Part shown: in pieces, positions 8,318-16,944 of the stretch
Layout: every line of letters begins with the position of its first letter
How positions within the stretch are numbered: position 1 is the first letter of the stretch
NCBI GenBank assembly: GCA_045106235.1
Contig: JBGCEJ010000008.1
Span: 124,001-188,000 of the forward strand
Direction: 5' to 3'
Length of the DNA: 64,000 nucleotides
From: UBA4427 sp045106235
GTDB lineage: Bacteria > Myxococcota_A > UBA9160 > UBA4427
Made by a program: the position numbers and the translations under genes
Notes under the pieces: generated by a model
Told to the model about the DNA's origin: nothing
What the model saw: only the letters and a program-made list of their open reading frames with translations
The model's database searches: none

Positions 8318-8887
8318 GTGAATCCGGATCTTGTCGGTCAGCTGCATATCGATGTCTCGAAAGACGCCTTCTCTCCTGAAAAGCCAGACGCTTCTCTGGC
8401 GTATGTCGGCCTGCGTTGTCCCTGCGGACAATCGCTCTTTCATCTCTCGGGATGGCCGCGCGTAGCGACGGGACGGGGGGGCTATTTCTGGCGCAGCGTA
8501 TCCCGCGTTTGGCGCGAGGCCCGGGTGGTCATGAAAGACGGTGAGCCGGTGGAGTCGCCGTTTTGGCTGCCGCTCGCCGCGCGATGCGAGCATTGTGGGA
8601 CGGAATCGATTTTCTTGAATCACGAATCGGTTGTGGGGCGCCTTCCGGCTGCTGCTCAGTCTGATCCCCGGGAATCGTATCGCTGTCGCCTATGCCGCCG
8701 CGGCGTCGTTTCACTCGTTGTTGGTTGCGCGGAGGATGAGGGGCCTGGGCGCGGGAGCCCAGCGGGCGTGGCGGTGGAAGTTGTGACGCGCTGCGATCGA
8801 TGCCATCGGCAAGACCGCATCGCTTGGTCGGATGGTCGCCCGAGCGGTCAGCAGGTTCGTCTCGATCTGCTCTATGGTCGGCGATGA
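8318..8887 (+). CDS. Hypothetical protein with multiple zinc-binding CxxC motifs
   Basis: A 189-residue soluble protein starting at GTG 8318. Four cysteine knuckles are visible: CPCGQSL (about residue 30), CEHCGTE (about 90), CRLCRRGV (about 128) and CDRCHRQD (about 163). The spacing suggests two or more zinc ribbons with beta-rich segments between them. A multi-ribbon layout is common in nucleic-acid or protein-adaptor roles, but no named family was recognised. It is followed after 38 bases by another unknown gene on the same strand. The GTG start lacks a strong ribosome-binding site, so the true start is uncertain. Confidence 0.68.
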   Translation: MNPDLVGQLHIDVSKDAFSPEKPDASLAYVGLRCPCGQSLFHLSGWPRVATGRGGYFWRSVSRVWREARVVMKDGEPVESPFWLPLAARCEHCGTESIFLNHESVVGRLPAAAQSDPRESYRCRLCRRGVVSLVVGCAEDEGPGRGSPAGVAVEVVTRCDRCHRQDRIAWSDGRPSGQQVRLDLLYGRR

Positions 8888-8925
8888 GGGGCCGCAGATG
8901 AGGGGCCGGGGATGAGAGTGCGGCG

Positions 8926-9450
8926 ATGAGTATTCAGCCCGTTCGCGTGATTGGGCGCATGATCGATCAGGTGGATCAAAGCGATTGGCCTCGGCTAGAG
9001 GGGCGCTTCGTCGCTTCTGCAGACGGGGGCAAGGCCTATCGCTTCTACCGCTCCTCGCATCATGCTCGGTATGCGACGCCCTTTCACTTCTGGGTGCACG
9101 CGCTTCGGGAAGAGCGCGCGTCGGTTGGGCGTCGGTCGGATTTGGTCGGCGCTGCGGGCGCTGCGATGTGCCGAGGGGTTTCACTTTCGGATTTCCTGAG
9201 AGAGCTCGATTCATTCGCCCTCGCGGACGGAGTCGAGGGGCGTGAGATCCTTGGTTTGGGATCGGTCCCGGCTGAAGCCTTGGCGATGAATGTTGCGACG
9301 GCGGCCCGGGACGGGATCGTTGCGTATGAGATGTTAGGCAGTGAATGCCGTCGTTCAGGGCTGGCCAGTTATGGCGGCGAGTTTATGACCTATTTCGTCG
9401 GACATGGCTTCGCGGAGAGCTGGCGAAGCCAGGGGGGATGGCGCGAGTGA
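8926..9450 (+). CDS. Hypothetical soluble protein
   Basis: A 174-residue protein with no signal peptide or membrane segment. It contains GKAYRFYRSSHHARYATPFHFW and ALAMNVATAARDGIVAYEMLG, which look like a mixed alpha/beta domain, but I recognise no family. Its last 13 bases overlap the start of the downstream cytochrome c gene, so the two are probably translationally coupled. Codon use matches the neighbours. Function unknown. Confidence 0.65.
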   Translation: MSIQPVRVIGRMIDQVDQSDWPRLEGRFVASADGGKAYRFYRSSHHARYATPFHFWVHALREERASVGRRSDLVGAAGAAMCRGVSLSDFLRELDSFALADGVEGREILGLGSVPAEALAMNVATAARDGIVAYEMLGSECRRSGLASYGGEFMTYFVGHGFAESWRSQGGWRE

Positions 9451-9917
9451 CTTGGAGTGAAAGAGCTGTGTTAAGAACAGGGCTTCGGCCTTTCGGGTAC
9501 GTGTTAGTCGTTTTCGCTTTGCTGAGTTCGGCATGCGGTAATCCAGACAGTGCGATTCTGGCGTCGATGTCCGAACCCGAACAGGCTCGTTTTCTGGCGG
9601 GGCGGCAGGTCGCAGTGAAATGTTGGACATGTCACGATTTGGCGGGAACGGTCAAGAAGGTCGGGCCGTCACTGCTTGGTGTTTACGGCCGCCGTTCGGG
9701 GATGGCACCGGGCTATGAGGGCTCGGATGCGATGCGCGCGGCTTCGATTGTTTGGGATGACCAGAGCCTCGGAGCGTTTCTGTCGAATCCAGGTGCGTAT
9801 GTTCCGGGCAATCGGATGGTTTCGCCAGGGATTGGCGACCGCGGTCAGCTTTCGAATTTACTCTTCTATCTCCGGCATGTGACCCGCCCGGGTGCGCGTG
9901 AGATGCAGGCGAACTAG
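9438..9917 (+). CDS. Class I cytochrome c, membrane- or lipid-anchored
   Basis: A 159-residue protein. A hydrophobic stretch YVLVVFALLSSAC (residues 21-33) is either a signal anchor or a weak lipobox with C33 as the modified residue. The haem site is C62-W-T-C65-H66, with a downstream KVGPSLLGVYGR typical of small class I cytochromes and NRMVSPG supplying the likely Met sixth ligand. It would carry electrons in the periplasm. ATG 9438 is supported by AGGGGGG just upstream and overlaps the preceding gene. The electron partner is unknown; an EgtB gene follows. Confidence 0.88.
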   Translation: MARVTWSERAVLRTGLRPFGYVLVVFALLSSACGNPDSAILASMSEPEQARFLAGRQVAVKCWTCHDLAGTVKKVGPSLLGVYGRRSGMAPGYEGSDAMRAASIVWDDQSLGAFLSNPGAYVPGNRMVSPGIGDRGQLSNLLFYLRHVTRPGAREMQAN

Positions 9918-9950
9918 AACGCAGGGGTCCGGCGGCCTACACTGTCCGTT

Positions 9951-11258
9951 GTGGATACGCAGACGCGCAGCGAAGCTTTGGCCCGGCGATACCGAGCGAT
10001 TCGAGGAATCTCGGCTCGACTTTGTCAGACGCTGAGCGCCGAAGACTGCGCGGCGCAGTCGATGCCCGATGCGAGTCCTGCGAAATGGCATCTCGCGCAT
10101 ACGAGTTGGTTTTTTGAGACGTTCATCGCGCGCGCCGCTTCGCCGGAATACACGGTTTTTCATCCACGCTTCGAATATCTCTTTAACTCCTACTACAACA
10201 GTGTGGGCGCGCAGTTCAGTCGTCCCGATCGAGGCCTCCTCACGCGTCCATCGCTCGAGGAAGTGGGCGACTACCGGGCGTACGTCGATACCCATCTCAC
10301 GTCATTGCTCGAAGATCCGGGTCGGCTGAGCGAAGACGTGCTCGATATCGTCGAGCTCGGGCTGAACCATGAACAGCAACATCAAGAACTGCTGCTGACC
10401 GACATCAAGCATCTTCTCGCGCAGAATCCCCTCGCTCCGGTTTTCGCCCGCGCTAAGGAGCCCGAGTCGGTGCCGATCCAGTCGCTGACCTGGCAAGCAT
10501 TTCCGGGCGGGGTGGTTGAGATTGGGCGTGACGCTTGGGGGCCGGATGCGAGCGCGGCGGTCGATGGCCCGAAATCGTTTTGTTTCGACAATGAGTCTCC
10601 GCGGCATCGCGTCTTTCTAGAGCCCTACGAGTTGGCTTCCCGGCCGATCCGGAACGCGGAATACCTCGTGTTCATGGAAGACGGGGGCTATGCGCGGCCT
10701 GAGCTCTGGATGGCGGAAGGCTGGGCGAAGGTGCAAGAGGAGGGCCGGCGCGCCCCGCTCTATTGGTCCCGGCAGGAAGATCGCTGGTGGAATTTCACGC
10801 TCTCGGGACTTCGCCCCGTGCGGATGGATGAACCGGTTTGCCATATCGGTTTCTTTGAAGCGGATGCTTTCGCGCGCTGGGCGGGATGTCGGCTGCCGAC
10901 CGAAGCCGAGTGGGAACAGGCGGCCCTGGATGTCCCGGTTGAGGGGAATTTCCTGGAAGGCGGGCGCTTCCATCCCCATGCGCTGCCGGCTTTGCCCAAT
11001 GGAGACGGTCCGCTTCAGCTCTTTGGCGATGTTTGGGAATGGACATCGAGCGCCTATGGTCCCTATCCCGGCTTCCGAGCGGCGGAAGGTGCGCTGGGGG
11101 AATACAACGGCAAGTTCATGTCGAGCCAAGTCGTGCTGCGCGGTGGATCCTGCGTTTCGCCGCGTTCGCATTTGCGCGCAAGCTACCGGAACTTCTTCTA
11201 CCCTGATGCCCGGTGGCAATTCAGTGGCGTTCGATTGGCACGGGACGCCGCGTCCTGA
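9951..11258 (+). CDS. egtB: Ergothioneine biosynthesis sulfoxide synthase EgtB
   Basis: A 435-residue protein with an N-terminal DinB-like domain and a C-terminal formylglycine-generating-enzyme-like domain. Iron ligands are visible: a His in WHLAHTSWFFETF and the HxxxHxE motif in LNHEQQHQELLLTDIKH. The C-terminal half has RPIRNAEYLVFMEDGGY, CRLPTEAEWEQAA, FGDVWEWTSSAYGPYPGF and VLRGGSC, the standard FGE-sulfatase signature. EgtB joins trimethyl-histidine (hercynine) to gamma-glutamylcysteine or cysteine using O2. The partner methyltransferase EgtD is not in this window. The start is GTG 9951, 33 bases after the cytochrome gene. Assignment is firm; the thiol donor is not determined here. Confidence 0.93.
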   Translation: MDTQTRSEALARRYRAIRGISARLCQTLSAEDCAAQSMPDASPAKWHLAHTSWFFETFIARAASPEYTVFHPRFEYLFNSYYNSVGAQFSRPDRGLLTRPSLEEVGDYRAYVDTHLTSLLEDPGRLSEDVLDIVELGLNHEQQHQELLLTDIKHLLAQNPLAPVFARAKEPESVPIQSLTWQAFPGGVVEIGRDAWGPDASAAVDGPKSFCFDNESPRHRVFLEPYELASRPIRNAEYLVFMEDGGYARPELWMAEGWAKVQEEGRRAPLYWSRQEDRWWNFTLSGLRPVRMDEPVCHIGFFEADAFARWAGCRLPTEAEWEQAALDVPVEGNFLEGGRFHPHALPALPNGDGPLQLFGDVWEWTSSAYGPYPGFRAAEGALGEYNGKFMSSQVVLRGGSCVSPRSHLRASYRNFFYPDARWQFSGVRLARDAAS

Positions 11259-11345
11259 TATCTCGAAAACGCTCGTCGCCTTTGACGCATACGCCGAACT
11301 CAAACCGGATCAAATTCCGAATCCGATCTCGACTCTAAGGAAGCT

Positions 11346-13289
11346 ATGAGCGCGCCCGTCGCTGATCCAAAACTCACCTTCGCGCTGGCGCTGCTTGCGG
11401 GCATGGTCTCTCAGGCGCTCTCGCGTCATCTGCGCATCCCGGCCATCGTGCTGCTGCTGATCGCGGGTGTGGCGCTTGGCCCGGACGGATTAGGTTGGGT
11501 CTTGCCGCGAGAACTCGGCGAAGGTCTTTATCTGATCGTCGATTTCGCTGTCGCCATCATCCTTTTCGAAGGCGGTCTGAATCTCGAGATGTCACGGCTT
11601 CGCCGCGAGGGGCAGGCGATTCGCCGGCTGATCACGCTGGGGACCGTGGTGACGCTGGCGGGGGGAACGGCGGCGGTTTTGTTTTGGCTGGGTTGGACAC
11701 CGATGTCTGCGCTGCTTTTCGGATCCCTTGTCACGGTCACGGGGCCAACGGTTGTCGGCCCCTTGGTTTCGGAGCTGCGGCTTCGACCCAGGCTTGCGAC
11801 GGTCCTCGAAGCAGAAGGCGTTCTAATTGATCCGATCGGCGCGATCCTTTCGGTTGTGATTCTCGGTCTCGCGCTCTCGAGCGGCGACCCCGGGGCGAGT
11901 TTCCTGACCCATGGCGGGGGCGGTCTCGCGCGGGTCGCGGCGGGCTCGGTTCTCGGCATCGCTGCTGGTTTCTTGCTCGCGCGGGTTCTGCGCATTTCGA
12001 GCCTGCTGCCCGACGGACTCGAGAATGTATTCGCGCTCTCCTCCGTCCTGCTTCTCTACGCCGGCGCGGAAAGCCTGCTCTCCCACAGTGGCGTTCTTGC
12101 GGTCACGATCGCGGGTGTGGTGGTGGGCAATACGCGCTCGCCCGTCGAGCGGGATCTGCGCGAATTCAAAGATCAGCTCACGGTGATGTTCATCGGCTTG
12201 CTCTTTGTGCTTCTCGCCGCGGATGTGCGTTTCGCTCAGGTACAGGCCCTCGGTTGGGGTGGTTTGCTCGTCGTGGCGACATTGGTTTTCGTCGTCCGGC
12301 CCCTCGGCGTTTGGCTCTGCACCCTCGGCTCCGATCTCGACCGAGGTGAGCGTCTCTTTCTCGCTTGGGTCGCGCCGCGCGGGATCGTGGCCGCCGCCAT
12401 CGCCTCCCTGGTCGCTGCCGATCTTGAGCGTTCGGGCATCGCGGGCGGCATCGAGCTGCGGGCCTTGGTCTTTCTGACGATCGCCGTGACGGTGACGCTG
12501 GCGGGTTTGACGGGAGGGCCGGTCGGAACGCTGCTGGGTGTGCGGCTGCGGGAGCGCGACACGGTCGCGATTCTGACGACGGATATGTTAGGTCTTGCTC
12601 TGGGTGAAGAGCTGCGGCGTGGCGGCGTGCCCGTCGTCTTCCTTGATTCGAATCCCGGCGGCGCTCGGCGCGCGCAAGAAGCCGGCTTTTCTGTGGTCTT
12701 CGGCGATGCGATCCAGGAGCGCGTGATGCTGCGCGCGCGCATGAGTTTTGTACGAACGGTGGTCGCTCTGACGGCGAACAAGACCCTAAACAGCGTCTTT
12801 GTTGCCCGGGCACGGGATCGCTTTGGTGTTCCGAATGGCTTGGTGGCGACCTCGGAAGCGGGCGTGGGTCTTGTCTCGGAGCAGGTCGAGAGCGGGACGG
12901 CCAAGATCGTCTTCGATGGTCCCCACGATGTGGAACGCTGGGATGTGCGCGGCCGGCGTGGCGATATGGAAGTCGAGTATTTCACGTATCTGGCTGCGGA
13001 CCGCTCGGAGTCGGATGAGCCGGAGACGTCCCGGTCGGGCGGGCTGAACGAGCGCTTCGTGATTCTCTCCATCGTCCGCGACGGCAAGGCCCGCGTGATG
13101 GACACGAAGCTGGCATTTCAAGACGGGGACGAGGTCGCGGTCGCGCTGCATCTGCCGGAACGAGAAGACGCGCTCCGCGATCTCGGTCTGCAGGGCCTCA
13201 CGCGCATCGATCGACCCGACGTTATCGTCGACGAAGGCGTTGCGGTCGCTGCCGGCGCCGCCGGCGATAGCGAACTCGGGCATGCCTAA
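11346..13289 (+). CDS. Cation:proton antiporter with RCK/TrkA regulatory domain
   Basis: A 647-residue CPA-type antiporter. The first ~400 residues contain about 12 membrane helices, starting with LALLAGMVSQALSRHLRIPA and including FAVAIILFEGGLNLEM and GSLVTVTGPTVVGPLV, the signature regions of NhaP-like Na+(K+)/H+ exchangers. From about residue 405 a Rossmann TrkA-N domain follows (DTVAILTTDMLGLALGEELR, PVVFLDSNPGGARRAQEAG), and the C-terminus resembles a TrkA-C domain. Such RCK modules sense nucleotides or ions and gate transport. It works in the inner membrane to control pH or salt. It overlaps the next gene by eight bases. Confidence 0.9.
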   Translation: MSAPVADPKLTFALALLAGMVSQALSRHLRIPAIVLLLIAGVALGPDGLGWVLPRELGEGLYLIVDFAVAIILFEGGLNLEMSRLRREGQAIRRLITLGTVVTLAGGTAAVLFWLGWTPMSALLFGSLVTVTGPTVVGPLVSELRLRPRLATVLEAEGVLIDPIGAILSVVILGLALSSGDPGASFLTHGGGGLARVAAGSVLGIAAGFLLARVLRISSLLPDGLENVFALSSVLLLYAGAESLLSHSGVLAVTIAGVVVGNTRSPVERDLREFKDQLTVMFIGLLFVLLAADVRFAQVQALGWGGLLVVATLVFVVRPLGVWLCTLGSDLDRGERLFLAWVAPRGIVAAAIASLVAADLERSGIAGGIELRALVFLTIAVTVTLAGLTGGPVGTLLGVRLRERDTVAILTTDMLGLALGEELRRGGVPVVFLDSNPGGARRAQEAGFSVVFGDAIQERVMLRARMSFVRTVVALTANKTLNSVFVARARDRFGVPNGLVATSEAGVGLVSEQVESGTAKIVFDGPHDVERWDVRGRRGDMEVEYFTYLAADRSESDEPETSRSGGLNERFVILSIVRDGKARVMDTKLAFQDGDEVAVALHLPEREDALRDLGLQGLTRIDRPDVIVDEGVAVAAGAAGDSELGHA

Positions 13290-14154
13290 TTCGGCCAAGG
13301 CGAGCCGGGCGAACGCGAAAGAGCCCGCTCAAGAGAGATCGCTGACTCGAAACGGGGGTCTGGCTGCTGCGGCGGTGTACGAGCGGGTCGTTGATGCCGA
13401 CCTTGCGGGCGTTTGGGAGAACGTTTTCGACTGGGAACATCTGCCCTGGCTGCACGATCAGGCTTTCGAATCGATTGATCTGCTCGATTCGGGGGATTGG
13501 GGCTGGTGTGCCGAAATCGGATTTCCGGGGGGCGGCCAGGCGACGGTAGAGCTCGTCGTGGACCGCGCGTCGGGACAGTATGTGGCGCGGACGGCGGAAG
13601 GCGCGGGGGCGCCGAGCGAGATTTGGACCACGTTGAGTCCCGCGATGGAGGCGGGAGATCCGGCACGCTCGACTCGGATCAAGGTCGAATTCTGCGTCCC
13701 GAAGGCCGAGCCTGCGGCGATGGAGTTGATCGGGAAGGCCTATCTGGCGGGCTATGCGCAGCTTTGGGACCAAGACGAGGAGATGATGCGGGTGCGGGCG
13801 ATGAGGTCGTCTGGAGAGGGGGCGCTGGCTTCTTCCGATCCGCCCGCGCCGCTGGACCTCGGCGCCGATTCCGATCTGAGAAGCCGCGTGCCGATGCGAT
13901 TTGAATGGGGCGGGCATCCTTTTCGGCTGGTCGAGCAGGGAGGCCGTCTGCTTGCACATTCGGTCGAATGTTCCCATTGGGGTGGGCCGCTTGAAGAATG
14001 TGCCGTGTCAAAAGGGGAGATCATCTGCCCCTGGCATGGCTATCGTTTCGATGTTGCGCTGGGGCGCAGTTCGGATGGCCGAAATTTGCGCCTCCGCCGG
14101 GCGCCGCAGATCGTTCTGGATGCAGCATCTGGACATTGGATGGCGACGAACTGA
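13282..14154 (+). CDS. Rieske non-haem iron oxygenase-like protein with reversed domain order
   Basis: A 290-residue protein. The C-terminal Rieske domain has C230-S-H232, 16 residues, then C249-x-x-H252, a complete [2Fe-2S] ligand set with oxygenase-type spacing. The N-terminal half looks like the SRPBCC catalytic domain of Rieske oxygenases: D50-x-x-H53-x4-H58 in FDWEHLPWLH and a later Asp in LWDQDEEMM (163 or 165) would make the mononuclear iron triad. In classical oxygenases the Rieske domain comes first, so this is the opposite order. The start ATG 13282 overlaps the antiporter stop. It likely hydroxylates or demethylates a small molecule; reductase and substrate are unknown. Confidence 0.8.
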   Translation: MPNSAKASRANAKEPAQERSLTRNGGLAAAAVYERVVDADLAGVWENVFDWEHLPWLHDQAFESIDLLDSGDWGWCAEIGFPGGGQATVELVVDRASGQYVARTAEGAGAPSEIWTTLSPAMEAGDPARSTRIKVEFCVPKAEPAAMELIGKAYLAGYAQLWDQDEEMMRVRAMRSSGEGALASSDPPAPLDLGADSDLRSRVPMRFEWGGHPFRLVEQGGRLLAHSVECSHWGGPLEECAVSKGEIICPWHGYRFDVALGRSSDGRNLRLRRAPQIVLDAASGHWMATN

Positions 14155-14269
14155 AGAATCGCTGTGAATGTGAATGCCTTCACGGTCACATGGAGCGCGC
14201 TGGACGATCCTGGTTTTCATGCAAAGAATAGACATGAGCCGGACCGAGACAGTGCTGCGAGGAGAAGAG

Positions 14270-14962
14270 ATGGATCGTCGAGAACTCTTAGGCAGCGTTT
14301 CGATTTTCTCCTCGCTCGGCGAGAAGGAACTCGATGTCCTTCTGCAGGCGACGACAACCAAGCGCCTTCAGGCGAAGGAAGTTCTTTTTCGGAAAGGGGA
14401 CCCGGGCAACCAGCTCTACGGCGTGCTCTCCGGCTCGATCAAGGTGATGACGACGGGTTCCGACGGTAAAGACGTGATGTTTGGTCTGATGGGTCCCGGA
14501 GAAGTTCTCGGCGAAATCGCGCTGCTCGATAGTGAGGAACGTTCGGCCAGTGTCGTGGCGGTCGAGGCCACCGAATTGCTGACTCTGCATCGTCGCGAAC
14601 TCATCCCCTTTCTCGAAAAACATCCAAGCGCAACGATCGGCTTGGCGGGCGTGCTCGCGGCACGAGTTCGGAAGCTTTCGGAGCGGGCTGAGGACCGACA
14701 GACGATGCCGCTCCCTGCGCGGATTGCGAAGCGGCTGATCTCGCTTTCGGAGCAGCATGGCAAGCGGCCGATCGTGGGTGGTCCGGTCGAAGTCAGGTTG
14801 CCGCAGCAGGATTTGGCGGATCTAGTCGGCACCACGCGCGAGAGCGTCAACAAACAGCTCCGCGCCTGGGAAGAAGCGGGGCTCGTTGAACTTGGACGGG
14901 GCCGTGTGATCCTGAAGCAGCCGGACGCGCTCGAGGCCGTGACGGATACGTTCGAGATCTAG
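14270..14962 (+). CDS. Crp/Fnr family transcriptional regulator
   Basis: A 230-residue regulator. It opens with LLGSVSIFSSLGEKELDVLL, then a cyclic-nucleotide-binding-like beta barrel with LFRKGDPGNQLYGVLSGSIKV and GPGEVLGEIALLDSEERSASV. The C-terminal winged helix includes LPQQDLADLVGTTRESVNKQ, LRAWEEAGLVELGRGRVIL. The barrel has the GE.AL and R.A elements that bind cyclic nucleotides in Crp-like proteins, and I see no N-terminal Fnr-type Cys cluster. ATG 14270 is chosen for AGGAGAAGAG upstream; ATG 14234 is a weaker alternative. It lies next to the RegB/RegA pair, hinting at a shared redox or energy-control role. Confidence 0.9.
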   Translation: MDRRELLGSVSIFSSLGEKELDVLLQATTTKRLQAKEVLFRKGDPGNQLYGVLSGSIKVMTTGSDGKDVMFGLMGPGEVLGEIALLDSEERSASVVAVEATELLTLHRRELIPFLEKHPSATIGLAGVLAARVRKLSERAEDRQTMPLPARIAKRLISLSEQHGKRPIVGGPVEVRLPQQDLADLVGTTRESVNKQLRAWEEAGLVELGRGRVILKQPDALEAVTDTFEI

Positions 14963-15025
14963 GCAGAGGCCTGCGTCCTATCCTGTGCCGTGTTAGTTCG
15001 GAGTGAGGTCGGCGCGAGCGCGGGG

Positions 15026-15056
15026 CTAGTGCGGATTTATTGCGGCATTAGTGCGG
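15026..15056 (+). repeat. Imperfect TAGTGCGG direct repeats at convergent gene ends
   Basis: CTAGTGCGG at 15026-15034 and TTAGTGCGG at 15048-15056 flank TTATTGCGGC, forming three imperfect GCGG-containing units. They lie between the Crp/Fnr gene and the RegA-type gene, and the last unit includes the latter's stop codon. Function unknown. Confidence 0.5.
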
Positions 15057-15608
15057 CGTGTATTTTCGGAGCTTTCGCTGGAGGCTTTGGCGATGCAGGC
15101 CGAGGCGGCGCGCGGCTTGGGAAATATTGCCCTCGCATTCCGCGAGGACGTACTCGATGTACTCGCGCTCATGGCGATAGAGACTCTGGAACTCCGTGGG
15201 AATCGGAACCTCGTCCTCGTCTTCATCTTGTTCAAGGAGCGCGCGTTCGACTTGCTCGACATCCGTCGGCTTCATGAGGTAACCGATGGCGCCGAGCTTC
15301 GTTGCCTTCACGGCGGTTGCGATGCTGCCGTATCCGGTGAGGACAACGATTTTCGCGGCGGGGGCGATGCCCAGGATAATTTGGATCGCATCGAGTCCGG
15401 AGTCGGCGCCAAGTCGAAGGTCCACGACGGCGAAATCCACTTCGGGACTCTTGATGCTCTCGAGGGAGGTCAGATCTCGCGCACGCAAAACGTTATATCC
15501 CCGGTCCCGGAATTCGGAGGCCAAGGTCTCGGCGAAGCGGTCATTGTCTTCGACGAGGAGGAGCGTGCGGTTGCTTCCATTCGCGGTCGGCGTGAGGGCA
15601 TCAGCCAT
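15048..15608 (-). CDS. regA: RegA/PrrA/ActR-type response regulator
   Basis: A 186-residue two-domain regulator. The receiver domain has acidic residues in LLLVEDND, the phospho-acceptor D63 in AVVDLRLG, the Thr in VVLTGYGSIATAVKA and the Lys in YLMKPTD. A short linker rich in Glu/Asp leads to a Fis-type helix-turn-helix, CEGNISQAARRLGLHRQSLQ, which closely follows the RegA pattern. Family members are phosphorylated by a membrane kinase and control respiration, photosynthesis or nitrogen genes. ATG 15608 overlaps the kinase stop by eight bases, so kinase and regulator are translated together. Confidence 0.9.
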   Translation of the reverse strand: MADALTPTANGSNRTLLLVEDNDRFAETLASEFRDRGYNVLRARDLTSLESIKSPEVDFAVVDLRLGADSGLDAIQIILGIAPAAKIVVLTGYGSIATAVKATKLGAIGYLMKPTDVEQVERALLEQDEDEDEVPIPTEFQSLYRHEREYIEYVLAECEGNISQAARRLGLHRQSLQRKLRKYTPH

Positions 15609-16944
15609 TTTCGGAACTCCATTCGGGTTCGGGGAGAGTCGGTTGGGGCGCATTCTCATTTTGGGCCGAGGCCGCGAGCGGAATCGAAATGCGCGCGACG
15701 GCACCGCCGAATTCGCGGTCGTCGAGGGTGAGTTCCGCGCCGATTGCTTCGGCGAGAGAATGGACATAGTAGAGGCCGAGTCCGACGCCTTCGGATTTCG
15801 TCGTGACAAAGGGCTCGCCGAGATGTCGACGCACGACTTCGGGCCAGCCCGAGCCGCGATCTTGAACCGAGAGAATGGCGCGGCTTCCGGTCCTTTGAAC
15901 GACGATCTCGACCTCATTGGTCGCGTCGCCGGATTCGATCGCATTGTCGACGAGGTTGATCAGCGCTTGGGAGAAAGCGACGGTCGGCACGAGAACATGC
16001 TTTGGTCCGCGTCCGTCGCCGAGGAATCGGATGGTGGCGTCTTCGTGAACAGTGCTGACGCTGCGATGAACTTGTTTGACAAGCGCGTCCAGGTCGACGA
16101 TTTCGAGGGCGAGGCGATCCGGCTTGAGTTGAGACCCCGCCATATGGCGCAGGATATCGCCGCATCGGTCGAGTTCTTCGATCGCGGTGCTGAGGTCTTC
16201 GTCGTTTTCGAGGCCTTGGTTTCGAGCGACCCGCGCGAGACGAAGTTGGGCGGTGTTCAGCGGCGTCGCGAATTCATGGGAGAGACCGGCGGCGAGGGCG
16301 CCGACTGCGCGCAGCCGATCGATCCGGGTCTTTCGCGCCTGGGCTTCAGTGAACCAGCCCTTCAGATTGTCGAGGGTGCTCGAGAGCCATGCCGTCAGGA
16401 TCCAGAAGACGAGCGCAACGACGATTTGCGCGGGAAAAAGAATATTCGACGGCATAAGGGAGCCGGCGAGGGCGGCTGGAATATGACTATTAAATTGGAT
16501 CAGGCCGATGCTCGCGAGAAGGATGCTGAAAAAGAGCAGGCCGAGGCGCCCTTCCAGCAGGAGTGCTCCGAGGACTGAATGCACCAGCAAAATGGGGACC
16601 ATCGGATTCCAGGCCCCCCCGGTCAGGATGAGCAAAGCCGAAATGCCGAGGATATCCGCGCAGAGCTGGAGGAGAAGCTGAAGGGGTGAACCCTTGACGC
16701 CGCGCTGGAGTGCAAACCAGGTACCGATATTGAGAACGGCTAGGGTGGCGACGATTGCCGTGAAGAGCGGCAGCATTTCGACTTCGAGAACGCGAAACTC
16801 AAGCGCGGGCACGACGGTCAGCAGCTGCGCGCCGATCGCCACCCAGCGAAGGCGAACGACCCAGGCGAGTTTCGCCGTGCTCTGCTCGGGATCGGCCGTG
16901 ATGGGCGGATCGAAAAAGGATCGAAACGTATCGAGCATCGTCAT
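15601..16944 (-). CDS. regB: RegB/PrrB-type membrane redox sensor histidine kinase
   Basis: A 447-residue kinase. About six membrane helices span residues 30-200, and the periplasm-facing loop holds GGAWNP (near residue 110), matching the GGxxNPF quinone-sensing motif of RegB. The H-box is AAGLSHEFATPLNTAQLRLA with the phospho-His near residue 222. ELDRCGDILR places a Cys where RegB has its redox-active cysteine (from memory of the family). The ATPase domain has NLVDNAIES, then SVQDRGSGWP and EGVGLGLYYVHS. It probably reads quinone-pool redox state and phosphorylates the adjacent RegA. ATG 16944 or 16938 could be the start; sequence upstream looks non-coding. Confidence 0.9.
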   Translation of the reverse strand: MTMLDTFRSFFDPPITADPEQSTAKLAWVVRLRWVAIGAQLLTVVPALEFRVLEVEMLPLFTAIVATLAVLNIGTWFALQRGVKGSPLQLLLQLCADILGISALLILTGGAWNPMVPILLVHSVLGALLLEGRLGLLFFSILLASIGLIQFNSHIPAALAGSLMPSNILFPAQIVVALVFWILTAWLSSTLDNLKGWFTEAQARKTRIDRLRAVGALAAGLSHEFATPLNTAQLRLARVARNQGLENDEDLSTAIEELDRCGDILRHMAGSQLKPDRLALEIVDLDALVKQVHRSVSTVHEDATIRFLGDGRGPKHVLVPTVAFSQALINLVDNAIESGDATNEVEIVVQRTGSRAILSVQDRGSGWPEVVRRHLGEPFVTTKSEGVGLGLYYVHSLAEAIGAELTLDDREFGGAVARISIPLAASAQNENAPQPTLPEPEWSSENG

